A model generated the notes under the pieces. It searched no databases. It was not told where the DNA came from and was given only the letters and a program-made list of their open reading frames with translations. Position numbers and translations under genes: made by a program. Below, one piece after another: positions 24,407 to 33,550 of a stretch of DNA of 33,751 nucleotides. Every line of letters starts with the position of its first letter. Positions within the stretch are counted from its first letter, which is position 1. The DNA is from Opitutia bacterium (GTDB taxonomy: Bacteria; Verrucomicrobiota; Verrucomicrobiia; Opitutales; Seribacteraceae): positions 1 through 33,751 of the forward strand of contig PAZC01000045.1 of the NCBI GenBank assembly GCA_002716045.1. The letters are read 5' to 3'.

Positions 24407-25971
24407 AGAAATTAATATATTTCCCCCTTTTGCTTTCCCTTTTCCTTACCTCTCTACTTTGCGGACAAGAGGACGAAGAGGAACCAGCCCGAGCTTGGAC
24501 TAACAAGGCCGGTCGGACCATCATTGCCCAGTTCGTCGAGGCCGATGACAAGACAGTGATCATTTCCATCAAGGGACAGCGACACACCTTGCAACTGTCC
24601 GACCTCAGCGAAAGTTCCCAACGTTTGGCGGCTGAGTTGCAAGCTGTGTCCACACCTGATCCTGAGCCCAAACCGGAACCACAGACCCCAACTGAGGAGG
24701 CTGCCACCGAGAAAAGCCTGCTCGATCAGGAACATCAATGGAAGAATTCCGCGGGCAAGATAATCACCGCAAAATTTGTCAGGGCTAATGATTCCGCCGT
24801 GACCCTCTTCTTCGGCGGTCGGGAAATTCCCGTTCCCTTGAATTCTCTTTCGACCGAATCACAGGAATTAGCTTCCAAGTTGCGCAAAATGGTCCAATCT
24901 GACGAACCTGCCACCACCAAGCCCGGAAAGCCCGCCATCGATTTGGCCAAGGATCACCAATGGACCAATGCGGCCGGCAAGACATTGACCGCGCGCTTTG
25001 TCTCAGCCGATGACGAAAAAATCACCTTGCTCATAGGCGGCCGTGAATATCCCTTGCCCTTTGCTTCTCTGTCCAAGGAATCCCAAAAACAGGCCGCCCA
25101 GTTTCGCAAGGCGTGGGAAGCGTCCAAGCCACCGGAGCCCAAGGTCATTCAAGGCAGTGGCAATCGCATGGCCTATTACGGCAACGGGGATTGGAAATAT
25201 TATAACACTGTGTTCAAAAGCGATAACTTCGATGCCGCTCTCCACTACAATGGGCGCAGCATGCATGTCTGGTTCAAGGAGCGCGGTAGTCGACGGGGAG
25301 CTGGAGACGGAGCCCGAACCGGTTCAGGCAAACCCATTACGATCAATTTCAACATGCGCTACTACGACCGCACGGAGCCCAAGAGGGTCCGCCATCGCAC
25401 CCGCAAAGTGGTTTCCATCGAGAAGGAGTGGGAGGTCGACGACGATGCGTCCAAATGCATCAAGATCGTACGCGGCACTCTCGATAACAACGGGACTTTC
25501 GAGGTGGGCTTTGACTTCAATCACAAGTCACTCGGTGTCTGGGGCAAGGTCAAGGATTTGCCGAGCGAAAAATGGCCGACCCGGGTTCACCTCGGGGTGC
25601 GGGTACCTAAGTGCATTAATTGGACCGACGAGATGCGGCCCAAGGACTGGGACCCCCTCCTCGGAGACGCCGCCATCCACATCACCCCGGTGGAAGGCCC
25701 TCAGGCCCGCTTGCCACTCAACATGACATGGCTCGACCTGAAGAAAAAATTCGGGCACACCAACCCCGCCAAGGAGGCATTGGTCTTTGGCAAACCATGG
25801 GGCGACTTCAAGGTGCGAGTGACGCCGCGCGCGATTCGCGACGCCAGTTTTAACTGGGGCAAGGGCTACACCGGAGTCTTTCCTTTCCAAGGTTTTTATT
25901 TTGGCTACCACATGAGTGAATATTCGGAAATTCCTCGCGCCAAGCGCTTGGATTTGATCGTATACCGCTGA
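24403..25971 (+). CDS. Secreted protein with three SHD1-type repeats and unknown C-terminal domain
   Basis: 522 residues with a signal peptide (about 1-21); the Leu-Leu-Cys near 18-20 is not a good lipobox. Three SHD1-like repeats (about 31-78, 112-161, 186-235) share the W.N.AGK...A.FV.AD...V pattern with LS..SQ at the end; Pro/Glu-rich linkers separate them. SHD1 (SLA1 homology domain 1) is frequent in PVC secreted proteins; its bacterial ligand is not established. Residues 245-522 are rich in Trp, Tyr, Asp and Lys with sheet-like spacing and match no family I know. The start overlaps the upstream oxidase stop, so translation is coupled. A matrix or surface attachment role is possible but unproven. 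Confidence 0.8.
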   Translation: MKKLIYFPLLLSLFLTSLLCGQEDEEEPARAWTNKAGRTIIAQFVEADDKTVIISIKGQRHTLQLSDLSESSQRLAAELQAVSTPDPEPKPEPQTPTEEAATEKSLLDQEHQWKNSAGKIITAKFVRANDSAVTLFFGGREIPVPLNSLSTESQELASKLRKMVQSDEPATTKPGKPAIDLAKDHQWTNAAGKTLTARFVSADDEKITLLIGGREYPLPFASLSKESQKQAAQFRKAWEASKPPEPKVIQGSGNRMAYYGNGDWKYYNTVFKSDNFDAALHYNGRSMHVWFKERGSRRGAGDGARTGSGKPITINFNMRYYDRTEPKRVRHRTRKVVSIEKEWEVDDDASKCIKIVRGTLDNNGTFEVGFDFNHKSLGVWGKVKDLPSEKWPTRVHLGVRVPKCINWTDEMRPKDWDPLLGDAAIHITPVEGPQARLPLNMTWLDLKKKFGHTNPAKEALVFGKPWGDFKVRVTPRAIRDASFNWGKGYTGVFPFQGFYFGYHMSEYSEIPRAKRLDLIVYR

Positions 25972-25987
25972 TTTTTTCGAAAAGTAG

Positions 25988-26908
25988 ATGGGTATGGGGG
26001 TTATGCGTTTGCTTGCGGCAGGGCTTTTGCTTGTCGCGTTACAGGGGCTTCCGCTGAAGGCGGGGGATTTGCGAGTGGCTACCTTCAACGTCAGGAACTT
26101 TTTGGTCTGTGATCGTTTGGTGGAAGGTGTTTGGCGCAGGGAATATCCGAAGCCGGAGAAGGAGAAGGCAGCGGTCCGCAGCATTATTTCGAAAGTGAAG
26201 CCAGATATTTTGGCCCTGCAGGAAATGGGGCCCGAACCCTTTTTGCTGGAACTGCAAAAGGACTTGGAGAGCGAAGGAATCAAGTACTCCCACAGTGCAT
26301 GGATGGAGGCCGAGGACGAAAACCGCCATCTCGCCGTCTTGTCCAGAATACCCATCGTGGAGACGAGGCGGCATGCAGATCTTGACTACAAGTACTTCGA
26401 TGGTCGCGAGAAGATCAAGCGTGGTTTGCTCGAGGTTGTTTTCGAAACGAATGGCATGAAGTGGTCCCTTTTCGTGGTACACTTGAAAAGCAAGTGGACC
26501 GAAAGGAAGGACGATTTCGAGGGAGCCGCCCGCCGCACCGGCGAGGCTCGGGCTGCCCGAGACTTAATCAAGAAGAATCATCCCGCCAAGGATGCGCCTC
26601 GTTACTTGGTTGCCGGTGATTTCAACGACCATCGGGACAGTTCCCCTTTGCGTCGCTTCCTCAAGAGCGGTGATACCCAGTTGACGTCGCTTGTGCCCGC
26701 GAGCGACTCTCGTGGGGAAGTATGGACCCACTATTGGAAAAAACGAGACCTCTATTCGCGGGTCGATTTCTTCCTCGCCACCTCCGCCATGTTTGAACGA
26801 GTCAAGAATGGACGTGGCACGCTAGTGGATTTCCCGGAAGCTGGACAAGCCAGCGACCACCGCATGATATACCTCGATCTTTCCTTCGGTACGCCGAAGA
26901 AAAAGTGA
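25988..26908 (+). CDS. Secreted endonuclease/exonuclease/phosphatase-fold hydrolase
   Basis: 306 residues; the start at 25988 gives MGMGVMRLL, and an internal ATG at 26003 is a possible alternative. The first 25 residues look like a signal peptide. EEP-superfamily motifs are complete: TFNVRNF (N34), LALQEMG (E79), FVVHLKSK (H165), VAGDFNDHR (D211, N213), RVDFFLAT (D259) and ASDHRMIYLDL (D290, H291). The superfamily hydrolyses phosphodiester bonds in DNA, RNA, lipids or phosphates. With a signal peptide, an extracellular nuclease or phosphodiesterase that feeds on DNA or phosphate is plausible. It follows the SHD1 gene by 16 bp and may end that operon. Confidence 0.92.
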   Translation: MGMGVMRLLAAGLLLVALQGLPLKAGDLRVATFNVRNFLVCDRLVEGVWRREYPKPEKEKAAVRSIISKVKPDILALQEMGPEPFLLELQKDLESEGIKYSHSAWMEAEDENRHLAVLSRIPIVETRRHADLDYKYFDGREKIKRGLLEVVFETNGMKWSLFVVHLKSKWTERKDDFEGAARRTGEARAARDLIKKNHPAKDAPRYLVAGDFNDHRDSSPLRRFLKSGDTQLTSLVPASDSRGEVWTHYWKKRDLYSRVDFFLATSAMFERVKNGRGTLVDFPEAGQASDHRMIYLDLSFGTPKKK

Positions 26909-26912
26909 GAGC

Positions 26913-27830
26913 CTATGGAGCCGGTGCCGCGGTCACCGTCACCGGAATGACCAGTTCCTTGATCCCTGGCACGTTGACGAAAATACTGCCGCTTCCAGGC
27001 ACGCCGCCCTTGATCGGGGCGCTGATGCTTTTACCACCTGCCGGTATGCTTACTTCGGGCATGATTACGGACGGGGCAACGTCCGTTTCGATCTTCACCG
27101 GGATGCCACCTGCAGGTGCGTCGAATGGAATTTGGAAGAGAATAGTTGCGACGTCTCCGCTGGCTACCTCGATGGATCTGGGCGTAGTCTTCATTTCGGA
27201 CTCGTCGATGCGAAATTCGCCGATCGGCAGCTTGCCGACTCCCCCTTCAAGAATTAGCGAGTAGTCGATGCCCGAGGGAAGCGATGGTACAACGAACTGC
27301 AGTTCGTTTTCCGAAAGAAAGGTGGTTTCCACCGCATCCGTTCCGAAATGCACAGTGTCATGCTTGGTGAAACCTCGGCCCTGCACGGAAATTTTTTCGC
27401 CGATGGGGGCCCGGTAGGCCAACAAGTTGCCCACGTAGCGATTCTCCAGTTGAAAACGATAGAGCTGACTTTTTATTACGCGCGGTTTGATGAGGTCCTC
27501 TCGCAGAACCTGATATTCCGCCGTATAATAATAATTGGCTTCGTCGAAACCGGGCGGCAATTTGTAGTCGTAGCTCCAAATGTCTTGTCCAGCCTGTCCC
27601 CGCACCATGGGATGCGCCTCCTCACCGATCACTACACTGACGTTCACGGTTTCCTTCACCACCGCCTTGTCCTGAATGTCGATCTCGGTTTGCAAGGTGT
27701 ATATATTGGATGGATTTTGGTTTTGGTGAACCGCCGTTAGGTTAATAAAGTTAGCTCCGCAGGCTCCAAGCAAAACGACGCTTGCGAGCAACGCCGCGAA
27801 AATTAAATGTTCCTTTGACTTCTTCATCAT
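26913..27830 (-). CDS. Lipoprotein with IPT/TIG-like domain
   Basis: 305 residues. The N-terminus has a basic start, hydrophobic core and LLGAC lipobox, so Cys24 should be lipidated. Residues about 30-135 form a beta-rich region I do not recognise. Residues about 137-208 fit an IPT/TIG immunoglobulin-like fold (ISVQGRGFTKHDTVHFG, ELQFVVPSLPSG). Residues about 215-300 form another beta-sandwich with Val/Ile strands, ending in PVTVTAAPAP. IPT domains are structural, often in surface proteins. The gene ends 4 bp from the convergent EEP gene, and its start is 33 bp from the divergent HemW-like start, leaving very little room for two promoters. Confidence 0.82.
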   Translation of the reverse strand: MMKKSKEHLIFAALLASVVLLGACGANFINLTAVHQNQNPSNIYTLQTEIDIQDKAVVKETVNVSVVIGEEAHPMVRGQAGQDIWSYDYKLPPGFDEANYYYTAEYQVLREDLIKPRVIKSQLYRFQLENRYVGNLLAYRAPIGEKISVQGRGFTKHDTVHFGTDAVETTFLSENELQFVVPSLPSGIDYSLILEGGVGKLPIGEFRIDESEMKTTPRSIEVASGDVATILFQIPFDAPAGGIPVKIETDVAPSVIMPEVSIPAGGKSISAPIKGGVPGSGSIFVNVPGIKELVIPVTVTAAPAP

Positions 27831-27863
27831 GATCTCTCCCTTTAGTTTCTCTTCTTCTCTCTA

Positions 27864-29030
27864 TTGAACACGCAAAACGATATACTCGGACTTGGGGCGC
27901 TTGGCCTGTACGTCCATGCGCCGTTTTGCACGTCCACCTGTGACTTTTGCGCGTTCTACCAAGAAAAACCAAGAAAAAACGCGGTAAAAACTTTTCTTGA
28001 TGGATTGTTTGACGAGTGGAACCTTGTTCTGCCAGCCCCTCCGGTGGACACTGTTTTTCTAGGTGGCGGTACCCCGGGAGCCCTTTCTGAAAGGGACTTG
28101 GAGCGATTATGCTCCTTTGTTAGGGAAGCCGCAGGCGAGTGCTTTGATGAATGGTCCGTGGAACTGGCGCCATCAGAGGTAACTCCAGCCAAGTTGCGCG
28201 TCTTGGTGGAAGCCGGAGTGAACCGCGTGTCCCTTGGAATCCAGAGTTTCCAACCCCGTTTGCTTGAGGCTTTGGGACGGAGGCATCCCCCAGAACGCGC
28301 CCGCCAAGCCTTCGACTGGATGAGAGAAGCTGGCTTCGACAACCTCAATCTCGACTTGATCTTTTGTGTGCCGGGCCAGTCCTTGGAGGATTGGCGCCTT
28401 GATCTCGATACCGCTGTCTCCTGGGAGCCCGACCACCTCTCCACTTATTGTCTCATCCACGAAGAGAAGGCTGCTTTGTTCGCCCAAGTGGAGAGAGGTG
28501 AGATAGGTCCTGACCCGGAGCGGGAAGAACGCTTTTTTCGCTTCACCTGGGATTTCCTCAAGGAGGCGGGGTTTGACCAATACGAGGTGGCCAATTTCGC
28601 CCGAAGCGGCAAGCGTTGCAAACATAACTGGAATGTTTGGCGTATGAACGAGTGGATCGGTCTTGGTCCGTCGGCTGCCTCCCAACGGGCCGGCGAACGT
28701 TGGGCTAACGCTGCCTCCCTGGACCGATGGAGCGCCGCGCTCAAGGAAGGCAGGCTCGAGCGCGAGGAAGTAGTTACCTTGGGGGCGTTGGAGTTATTCG
28801 AGGATTACTTGCTTTTTGGTTTGCGATTGAACGATGGCATCGACTTGGGTGAGGCGACTATTCGTTGCCCGCAGGTTGACGTTAATCCTGTGCGAGAGCT
28901 CTTGTTTCAACTTGCTGAAGAGGGTTTGATAGAGGGTTGCGATGACCAATTCCGGGTCACTGACCTTGGGCGTTTGGTGGTCGATCGATTAGGGTCCGAA
29001 GTAGCCGATCGAGTTAGAGTCGCGGCATGA
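27864..29030 (+). CDS. HemW-like radical SAM protein
   Basis: 388 residues from a TTG at 27864; no ATG or GTG precedes the iron-sulfur motif, so a TTG start is forced. The CxxxCxxC cluster-binding motif is C22, C26, C29 in YVHAPFCTSTCDFCAF. FLGGGTPG (SAM binding), LGIQSFQ and NLDLIFCVPGQS are HemW/HemN blocks. The fourth Cys of true HemN is absent, as in HemW. HemW is a heme chaperone that delivers heme to target proteins such as respiratory oxidases. The HNxxYW heme-binding motif appears as HNWNVW (H254, W259), with Val for Tyr. Length matches HemW, so annotation as coproporphyrinogen oxidase would be doubtful. Confidence 0.9.
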   Translation: MNTQNDILGLGALGLYVHAPFCTSTCDFCAFYQEKPRKNAVKTFLDGLFDEWNLVLPAPPVDTVFLGGGTPGALSERDLERLCSFVREAAGECFDEWSVELAPSEVTPAKLRVLVEAGVNRVSLGIQSFQPRLLEALGRRHPPERARQAFDWMREAGFDNLNLDLIFCVPGQSLEDWRLDLDTAVSWEPDHLSTYCLIHEEKAALFAQVERGEIGPDPEREERFFRFTWDFLKEAGFDQYEVANFARSGKRCKHNWNVWRMNEWIGLGPSAASQRAGERWANAASLDRWSAALKEGRLEREEVVTLGALELFEDYLLFGLRLNDGIDLGEATIRCPQVDVNPVRELLFQLAEEGLIEGCDDQFRVTDLGRLVVDRLGSEVADRVRVAA

Positions 29031-29031
29031 A

Positions 29032-29093
29032 ACCAAGATCGACAAGTTACAAAAAGGCTGTGCCCTAAGTAATTTTCTCGTGGACATCTTGGT
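29032..29093 (+). other. Inverted repeat between hemW-like gene and parE
   Basis: ACCAAGAT (29032-29039) pairs perfectly with ATCTTGGT (29086-29093) around a 46-nt loop. It starts one base after the HemW-like stop codon. No U-tract follows. It could be an mRNA stem or a regulator site, or be chance; support is weak. Confidence 0.2.
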
Positions 29094-29136
29094 AAATCGT
29101 TGGCAAGTAACAAACAACGTGAGGTTATTAGCTTCG

Positions 29137-29178
29137 ATGGGAGACGAGGCATTACGCTTTGAGCTGAAGGGTGCGTAG
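29137..29178 (+). other. Possible 13-codon leader ORF abutting parE
   Basis: ATG 29137 opens a short frame encoding MGDEALRFELKGA and ending with TAG at 29176-29178, directly followed by the parE ATG (TAGATG). In-frame GTGs at 29119 and 29080 would lengthen it. It could couple or tune parE translation, or be fortuitous. The parE ribosome binding site lies inside it. Confidence 0.2.
29166..29171 (+). promoter_or_regulatory. Ribosome binding site of parE
   Basis: GAAGGG is 7 nt before ATG 29179, an ideal Shine-Dalgarno position that fixes the parE start. Confidence 0.65.
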
Positions 29179-31089
29179 ATGGCGGACCACAAGTATACTG
29201 CGGACAGTGTAAAGTCCCTCGATTGGAAGGAGCACATCAGGCTCCGGCCAGGTATGTATATTGGCAAATTGGGGGATGGATCCTCCGATGACGATGGCAT
29301 CTACGTCTTGCTCAAGGAGGTTTTGGACAACTGCATCGATGAGTTTGTCATGGGCTTTGGGAAGACCATCGAGGTGGAGTGTGACGGGCAGACCGTCAGC
29401 GTGCGCGACTTTGGTCGTGGCATCCCTTTGGCCAAGTTGATGGATTGCGCCTCCAAGATAAACACGGGGGCGAAATACGATTCCAAGGCATTCAAGAAAT
29501 CAGTGGGACTTAATGGTGTCGGCATCAAGGCGGTCAATGCGCTGTCCGGCCAGTTTGACATACAAGCATTCCGAGAGGGCAAGACCCGTCGAATCGAGTT
29601 TTCCCAAGGCAAGGTCGTCAAGCAAGACCGCAAGGACAAGGGTTCTTCCGAGGAGGATGGCACCAGCATTTGCTTCACGCCGGATGCCGCTTTGTTCAAA
29701 AAGTACCGTTTTCGCAACGAGTACGCGGAGCGCATGATGCGCTACTACACCTACCTGAACAAGGGACTCACCCTCAAGTACAACGGTAAGAGCTTTCGAT
29801 CCAAGAATGGATTGCGTGACCTGCTTCAGGAAAACCTTTCCGAGGAACCTCTTTACCCCATCGTCCATCTCGAGGGACCCGACATAGAGGTCGCCTTCAC
29901 CCACCTCGACCAGTACGGGGAGGAATACTTCTCCTTCGTCAACGGTCAACATACCACTCAAGGCGGTACCCACCAGTCGGCTTTCCGTGAAGCCGTCGTC
30001 AAGACAGTCCGCGAATTCACCAAGAAAAACTTCGAGCCCAAGGACGTTCGCGGCGGGATCGTGGCGGCGATCCGCGGGAAGGTGGAGGAGCCGGTCTTTG
30101 AATCCCAGACCAAGACCAAGCTAGGTTCTTTGACTGTCGCTCCCAAGGGGGAGAGCGTTCGCTTGTTCGTCGGTAATTTTCTTAAGCAGAAACTCGATAA
30201 TTACCTGCACAAGCATCCCGAGACAGCGGAAGCCTTGTTGGAAAAGATGAATCGGAGCGAGCACGAGCGCAAGGAACTCAAGGGCATCCAGAAGTTGGCT
30301 CGTGAGCGGTCCAAGAAGAGCAAGGTGCATAACCGAAAGCTCCGTGATTGCCGGGCTCACCTCAACACCAAGGACAAGAAACGCTTCGAGAGCACCCTTT
30401 TCATTACCGAGGGCGATTCCGCCAGTGGTTCCATCACCAAGGCTCGTGACGTCGTGACCCAAGCGGTCTTCAGCCTCAAGGGGAAACCACTCAATTCCTT
30501 TTCCCTTACGCGCAAGGTGGTCTATGAGAACGAGGAGTTTAATCTAATCCAGGCTGCCTTGGGGATCGAGGAGGAACTCGAGGATCTTCGCTACAACAAG
30601 GTAGTCATTGCGACCGACGCTGACGTCGACGGTATGCATATTCGCCTGCTCTTGATCACTTTCTTCCTCCAGTTTTTTCCTGAGCTACTACGCGAAGGTC
30701 ACCTTTTCGTTCTGCAAACTCCGCTTTTTCGGGTGCGCAACAAGAAGACCACGATTTATTGCTATGACGACGCCGAACGTGAGGCCGCCATGAAGAAACT
30801 TGGCCGCAACCCCGAGATCACCCGATTCAAGGGGTTGGGCGAGATTTCTCCCGACGAATTCAAGCATTTCATAGGTGAGGACATGCGACTGGATCCCGTC
30901 CGCATCGACGCCAACGAGTCCATCAAGGGCATGCTCAAGTTCTTCATGGGCAAGAACACTCCTGAAAGGCAGCAGTACATCATTCGCAATCTCCGCTACG
31001 AGCACGACGTAGTGGATGACGAGGAGGCCGAAGACGAGGCGACCGAGGCGACCGATGAAAACAGGGAGACCGCAAGTGAGGCGGCCTGA
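29179..31089 (+). CDS. parE: DNA topoisomerase IV subunit B (type IIA ATPase subunit)
   Basis: 636 residues, ParE length and shorter than GyrB. GHKL ATPase features: [10 protein letters not shown] (E47 as general base, N51 binding magnesium), VRDFGRGIP and [14 protein letters not shown]. The transducer QTKTKLGS loop is present (about 310-316), and the TOPRIM metal site is seen as TEGDSASG (E411) and [12 protein letters not shown] (D480, D482, D484). With ParC it decatenates daughter chromosomes using ATP. Assignment to topo IV rather than gyrase rests on the shortness and the Bacteroidetes-type partner. The C-terminus is a highly acidic tail (about 614-636). Translation starts from GAAGGG; parC follows 28 bp downstream. 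Confidence 0.93.
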   Translation: MADHKYTADSVKSLDWKEHIRLRPGMYIGKLGDGSSDDDGIYVLLKEVLDNCIDEFVMGFGKTIEVECDGQTVSVRDFGRGIPLAKLMDCASKINTGAKYDSKAFKKSVGLNGVGIKAVNALSGQFDIQAFREGKTRRIEFSQGKVVKQDRKDKGSSEEDGTSICFTPDAALFKKYRFRNEYAERMMRYYTYLNKGLTLKYNGKSFRSKNGLRDLLQENLSEEPLYPIVHLEGPDIEVAFTHLDQYGEEYFSFVNGQHTTQGGTHQSAFREAVVKTVREFTKKNFEPKDVRGGIVAAIRGKVEEPVFESQTKTKLGSLTVAPKGESVRLFVGNFLKQKLDNYLHKHPETAEALLEKMNRSEHERKELKGIQKLARERSKKSKVHNRKLRDCRAHLNTKDKKRFESTLFITEGDSASGSITKARDVVTQAVFSLKGKPLNSFSLTRKVVYENEEFNLIQAALGIEEELEDLRYNKVVIATDADVDGMHIRLLLITFFLQFFPELLREGHLFVLQTPLFRVRNKKTTIYCYDDAEREAAMKKLGRNPEITRFKGLGEISPDEFKHFIGEDMRLDPVRIDANESIKGMLKFFMGKNTPERQQYIIRNLRYEHDVVDDEEAEDEATEATDENRETASEAA

Positions 31090-31117
31090 CGTTAGGTAGG
31101 GGAGGAGAGCGAGTTCG

Positions 31118-33532
31118 ATGGCAAACAAGAACGAGGATCCTCCCGAGGAAGAAAAAGCGACTGACGATTCTTCCGACAAAGAAGAAAATACTGCCGAGGA
31201 AGGGAAGGATTCCGCCGAGTCTGCAGCTGAAAAAGCCGGGGGCGATTCCGTCGAGCTAATCGTTTCCGATGGCGGCAAGTTCGATCCCGAGGCCCGGGCC
31301 AATGGCAATGGATCCAATGGAGACGGTCGGGCTGATGACGGTATTTACGTCGACGACATGTACGGCGATTGGTTTCTCGACTACGCCTCCTACGTTATCC
31401 TCGAGCGAGCAGTGCCCCATGCTGATGACGGGCTGAAACCCGTCCAGCGACGCATCTTGCACTCCATGCGCGAGATGGAGGATGGGCGGTACAACAAAGT
31501 GGCCAACGTCATAGGCAACACCATGAAGTATCACCCCCATGGTGATGCCTCCATCGCCGATGCCATGGTGCAGATCGGGCAGAAGGAACTACTCATCGAC
31601 ACACAGGGAAACTGGGGTAACGTCCTGACCGGTGATTCCGCCGCGGCTTCCCGTTATATAGAAGCTCGCTTGACGCCATTTGCTCTCGAGGTCGTGTTCA
31701 GCCCGAAGGTAACCACTTGGGCTGCCTCCTATGATGGTCGCAACAAGGAACCGGTTACCTTTCCGGTCAAGTTCCCGCTTCTTCTCGCTCAAGGAGCGGA
31801 AGGCATTGCGGTGGGGTTATCGACCAAGATTCTACCACACAACTTCAACGAAATCCTCGATGCCCTCATCGACTCCTTGCGAAAGAAGAAGGTGAGCCTT
31901 TTGCCTGATTTCCCCCAAGGAGGCATCGTAGATTGCACCGACTACAACGGAGGTGCTCGTGGTGGTCGCGTTCGGGTGCGGGCCAAGATAGAGATTGTTC
32001 GCAAGCAATTGCTCAAGATCACTGAAATTCCCTATGCCACCACCACTACCAGCCTGATCGATTCCATTCTCTCGGCCAACGACAAGGGCAAGATCAAGAT
32101 TTCAAAGGTGGAGGACAACACTGCCGAGGTGGTTGAAATATTGGTTTATCTCCCCTCCACGGTTTCGGCGGAAGATGCCTTGCCCGCCCTCTATGCCTTT
32201 ACCGATTGCGAAGTAAGTATTGCCCCTAACGCTTGTGTGATTCACGAGAACCAACCTCAGTTTCTTTCGGTTAACGATCTTCTCGTCACTGCCGCTGACC
32301 GCACCCGCGACTTGCTTCGACAGGAGTTGGAGATTCGTTTGGGCGAACTGAACGAGAAATGGCACTTTGCCTCGCTCGAGAAAATCTTTATCGAAAAACG
32401 CATCTACCGCGATATCGAGAAGGAGGAGACTTGGGAAGGTGTTCTTGCGGCCGTCGACAAGGGGCTCAAGCCACACAAGAAACTGTTCCGCCGCGAGATT
32501 ACCCAAGACGATATTCTTCGTCTTCTGGAGATACGCATAAAGCGAATCTCGAAGTATGACTCTTTTCGCGCCGACGAACTGATCAAGGGTATTGAGGATG
32601 AAATCAAGGAGGTCGAGCGTTACCTCGCTCAACTCACCAAGTACGCCATTCGCTACTTCAAGGAACTAAAGAAAAAATACGGCAAGGAACGTACCCGTCG
32701 AACCGAGGTGTCTCGTGACGAGGATGGCGAACTCGTTGCCTTCGATCGCATCGTGGCTTCCAAGGTGGTGGTCGCCAACGAGATGCTTTATCTCAACCGC
32801 AAGGATGGTTTCGCGGGTTTCTCCCTCAAGAAGGACGAGGCCATCGAGAAGTGTTCCAACTTGGATGACGTTATAGTCCTCGGCAGAGACGGTGTCATGA
32901 AGGTGATGAAGATTGCCGACAAGATGTTCGTTGGCAAAAGTCCTCTCCACGTTGCTATCTTTCGCCGCGACGAAAGAAAAATCTACAACATGGTCTATCG
33001 AGACGGCAAGTCCGGCAGGTTGTATGCCAAGAAATTCAAGATAGGTGGTGTGACTCGCGAGAAGGAATACAATTTGTTCAAGCCACATTACAAGTCCCGC
33101 GTGTTTTTCTTCGCCGTGCATGACTCGGAGAAGAGCAACAGCAACGTACTCGTCCACATCGATCCGAGCCTGAAGCGGGTGAAGGAAAAAATCATCGAGT
33201 TCGATTTTGGTTGGGTTGATCTGCAAGGACGTTCCGTCAAGGGAGCGACCCTCACTGCCCACAAGGTAGCTAAAGTAGTGAATGCCCCGAAGTCCGCCGA
33301 TGGAGCCAAGAAACCGCAGCCCAAGAAAGTGCCTTCAAAGAAACCGGAAGCCAAGAAAGAGTCTCCGCCGGTTCGTGAAAAAGCGCCTCCCAAGAAAGAA
33401 AAAGTTGCCGCCAAACGCCAGACCTCGCCCAAGAAAGCGACTTCAGAGAGCAAGCCCGAGAGTACTAATAAAAAACGCCGTGGACGTCGCGCCAAGCCCG
33501 AGCACAAGGGGCAGAGCACCCTCGACTTATAA
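31118..33532 (+). CDS. parC: DNA topoisomerase IV subunit A with acidic N- and basic C-terminal extensions
   Basis: 804 residues. The breakage-reunion core begins near 80 (YASYVILERAVPHADDGLKP), has KYHPHGDASIADAM and ends the active-site segment with TGDSAAASRYIEARL, where Y180 is the DNA-linking Tyr beside R179. The second half has Bacteroidetes ParC-like blocks (GFSLKKDE, LDDVIVLGRDGVMKVMK, YNMVYRDGKSG). No GyrA-box (QRRGGKG-type) is found, so topo IV rather than gyrase. Residues 1-75 are strongly acidic and the last 80 are Lys/Pro/Ala-rich like histone H1 tails. A purine-rich GGGGAGGAGAG precedes the start. ParE and ParC form the A2B2 topo IV complex. Confidence 0.93.
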   Translation: MANKNEDPPEEEKATDDSSDKEENTAEEGKDSAESAAEKAGGDSVELIVSDGGKFDPEARANGNGSNGDGRADDGIYVDDMYGDWFLDYASYVILERAVPHADDGLKPVQRRILHSMREMEDGRYNKVANVIGNTMKYHPHGDASIADAMVQIGQKELLIDTQGNWGNVLTGDSAAASRYIEARLTPFALEVVFSPKVTTWAASYDGRNKEPVTFPVKFPLLLAQGAEGIAVGLSTKILPHNFNEILDALIDSLRKKKVSLLPDFPQGGIVDCTDYNGGARGGRVRVRAKIEIVRKQLLKITEIPYATTTTSLIDSILSANDKGKIKISKVEDNTAEVVEILVYLPSTVSAEDALPALYAFTDCEVSIAPNACVIHENQPQFLSVNDLLVTAADRTRDLLRQELEIRLGELNEKWHFASLEKIFIEKRIYRDIEKEETWEGVLAAVDKGLKPHKKLFRREITQDDILRLLEIRIKRISKYDSFRADELIKGIEDEIKEVERYLAQLTKYAIRYFKELKKKYGKERTRRTEVSRDEDGELVAFDRIVASKVVVANEMLYLNRKDGFAGFSLKKDEAIEKCSNLDDVIVLGRDGVMKVMKIADKMFVGKSPLHVAIFRRDERKIYNMVYRDGKSGRLYAKKFKIGGVTREKEYNLFKPHYKSRVFFFAVHDSEKSNSNVLVHIDPSLKRVKEKIIEFDFGWVDLQGRSVKGATLTAHKVAKVVNAPKSADGAKKPQPKKVPSKKPEAKKESPPVREKAPPKKEKVAAKRQTSPKKATSESKPESTNKKRRGRRAKPEHKGQSTLDL

Positions 33533-33550
33533 GCCAAAAGGGTCTTTCTC

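Noticed and set aside
25972-25987. TTTTCGAAAA palindrome with T-run between SHD1 and EEP genes as a terminator
   Set aside because: The stem is AT-only with no loop and the next gene starts at once, so termination is unlikely.
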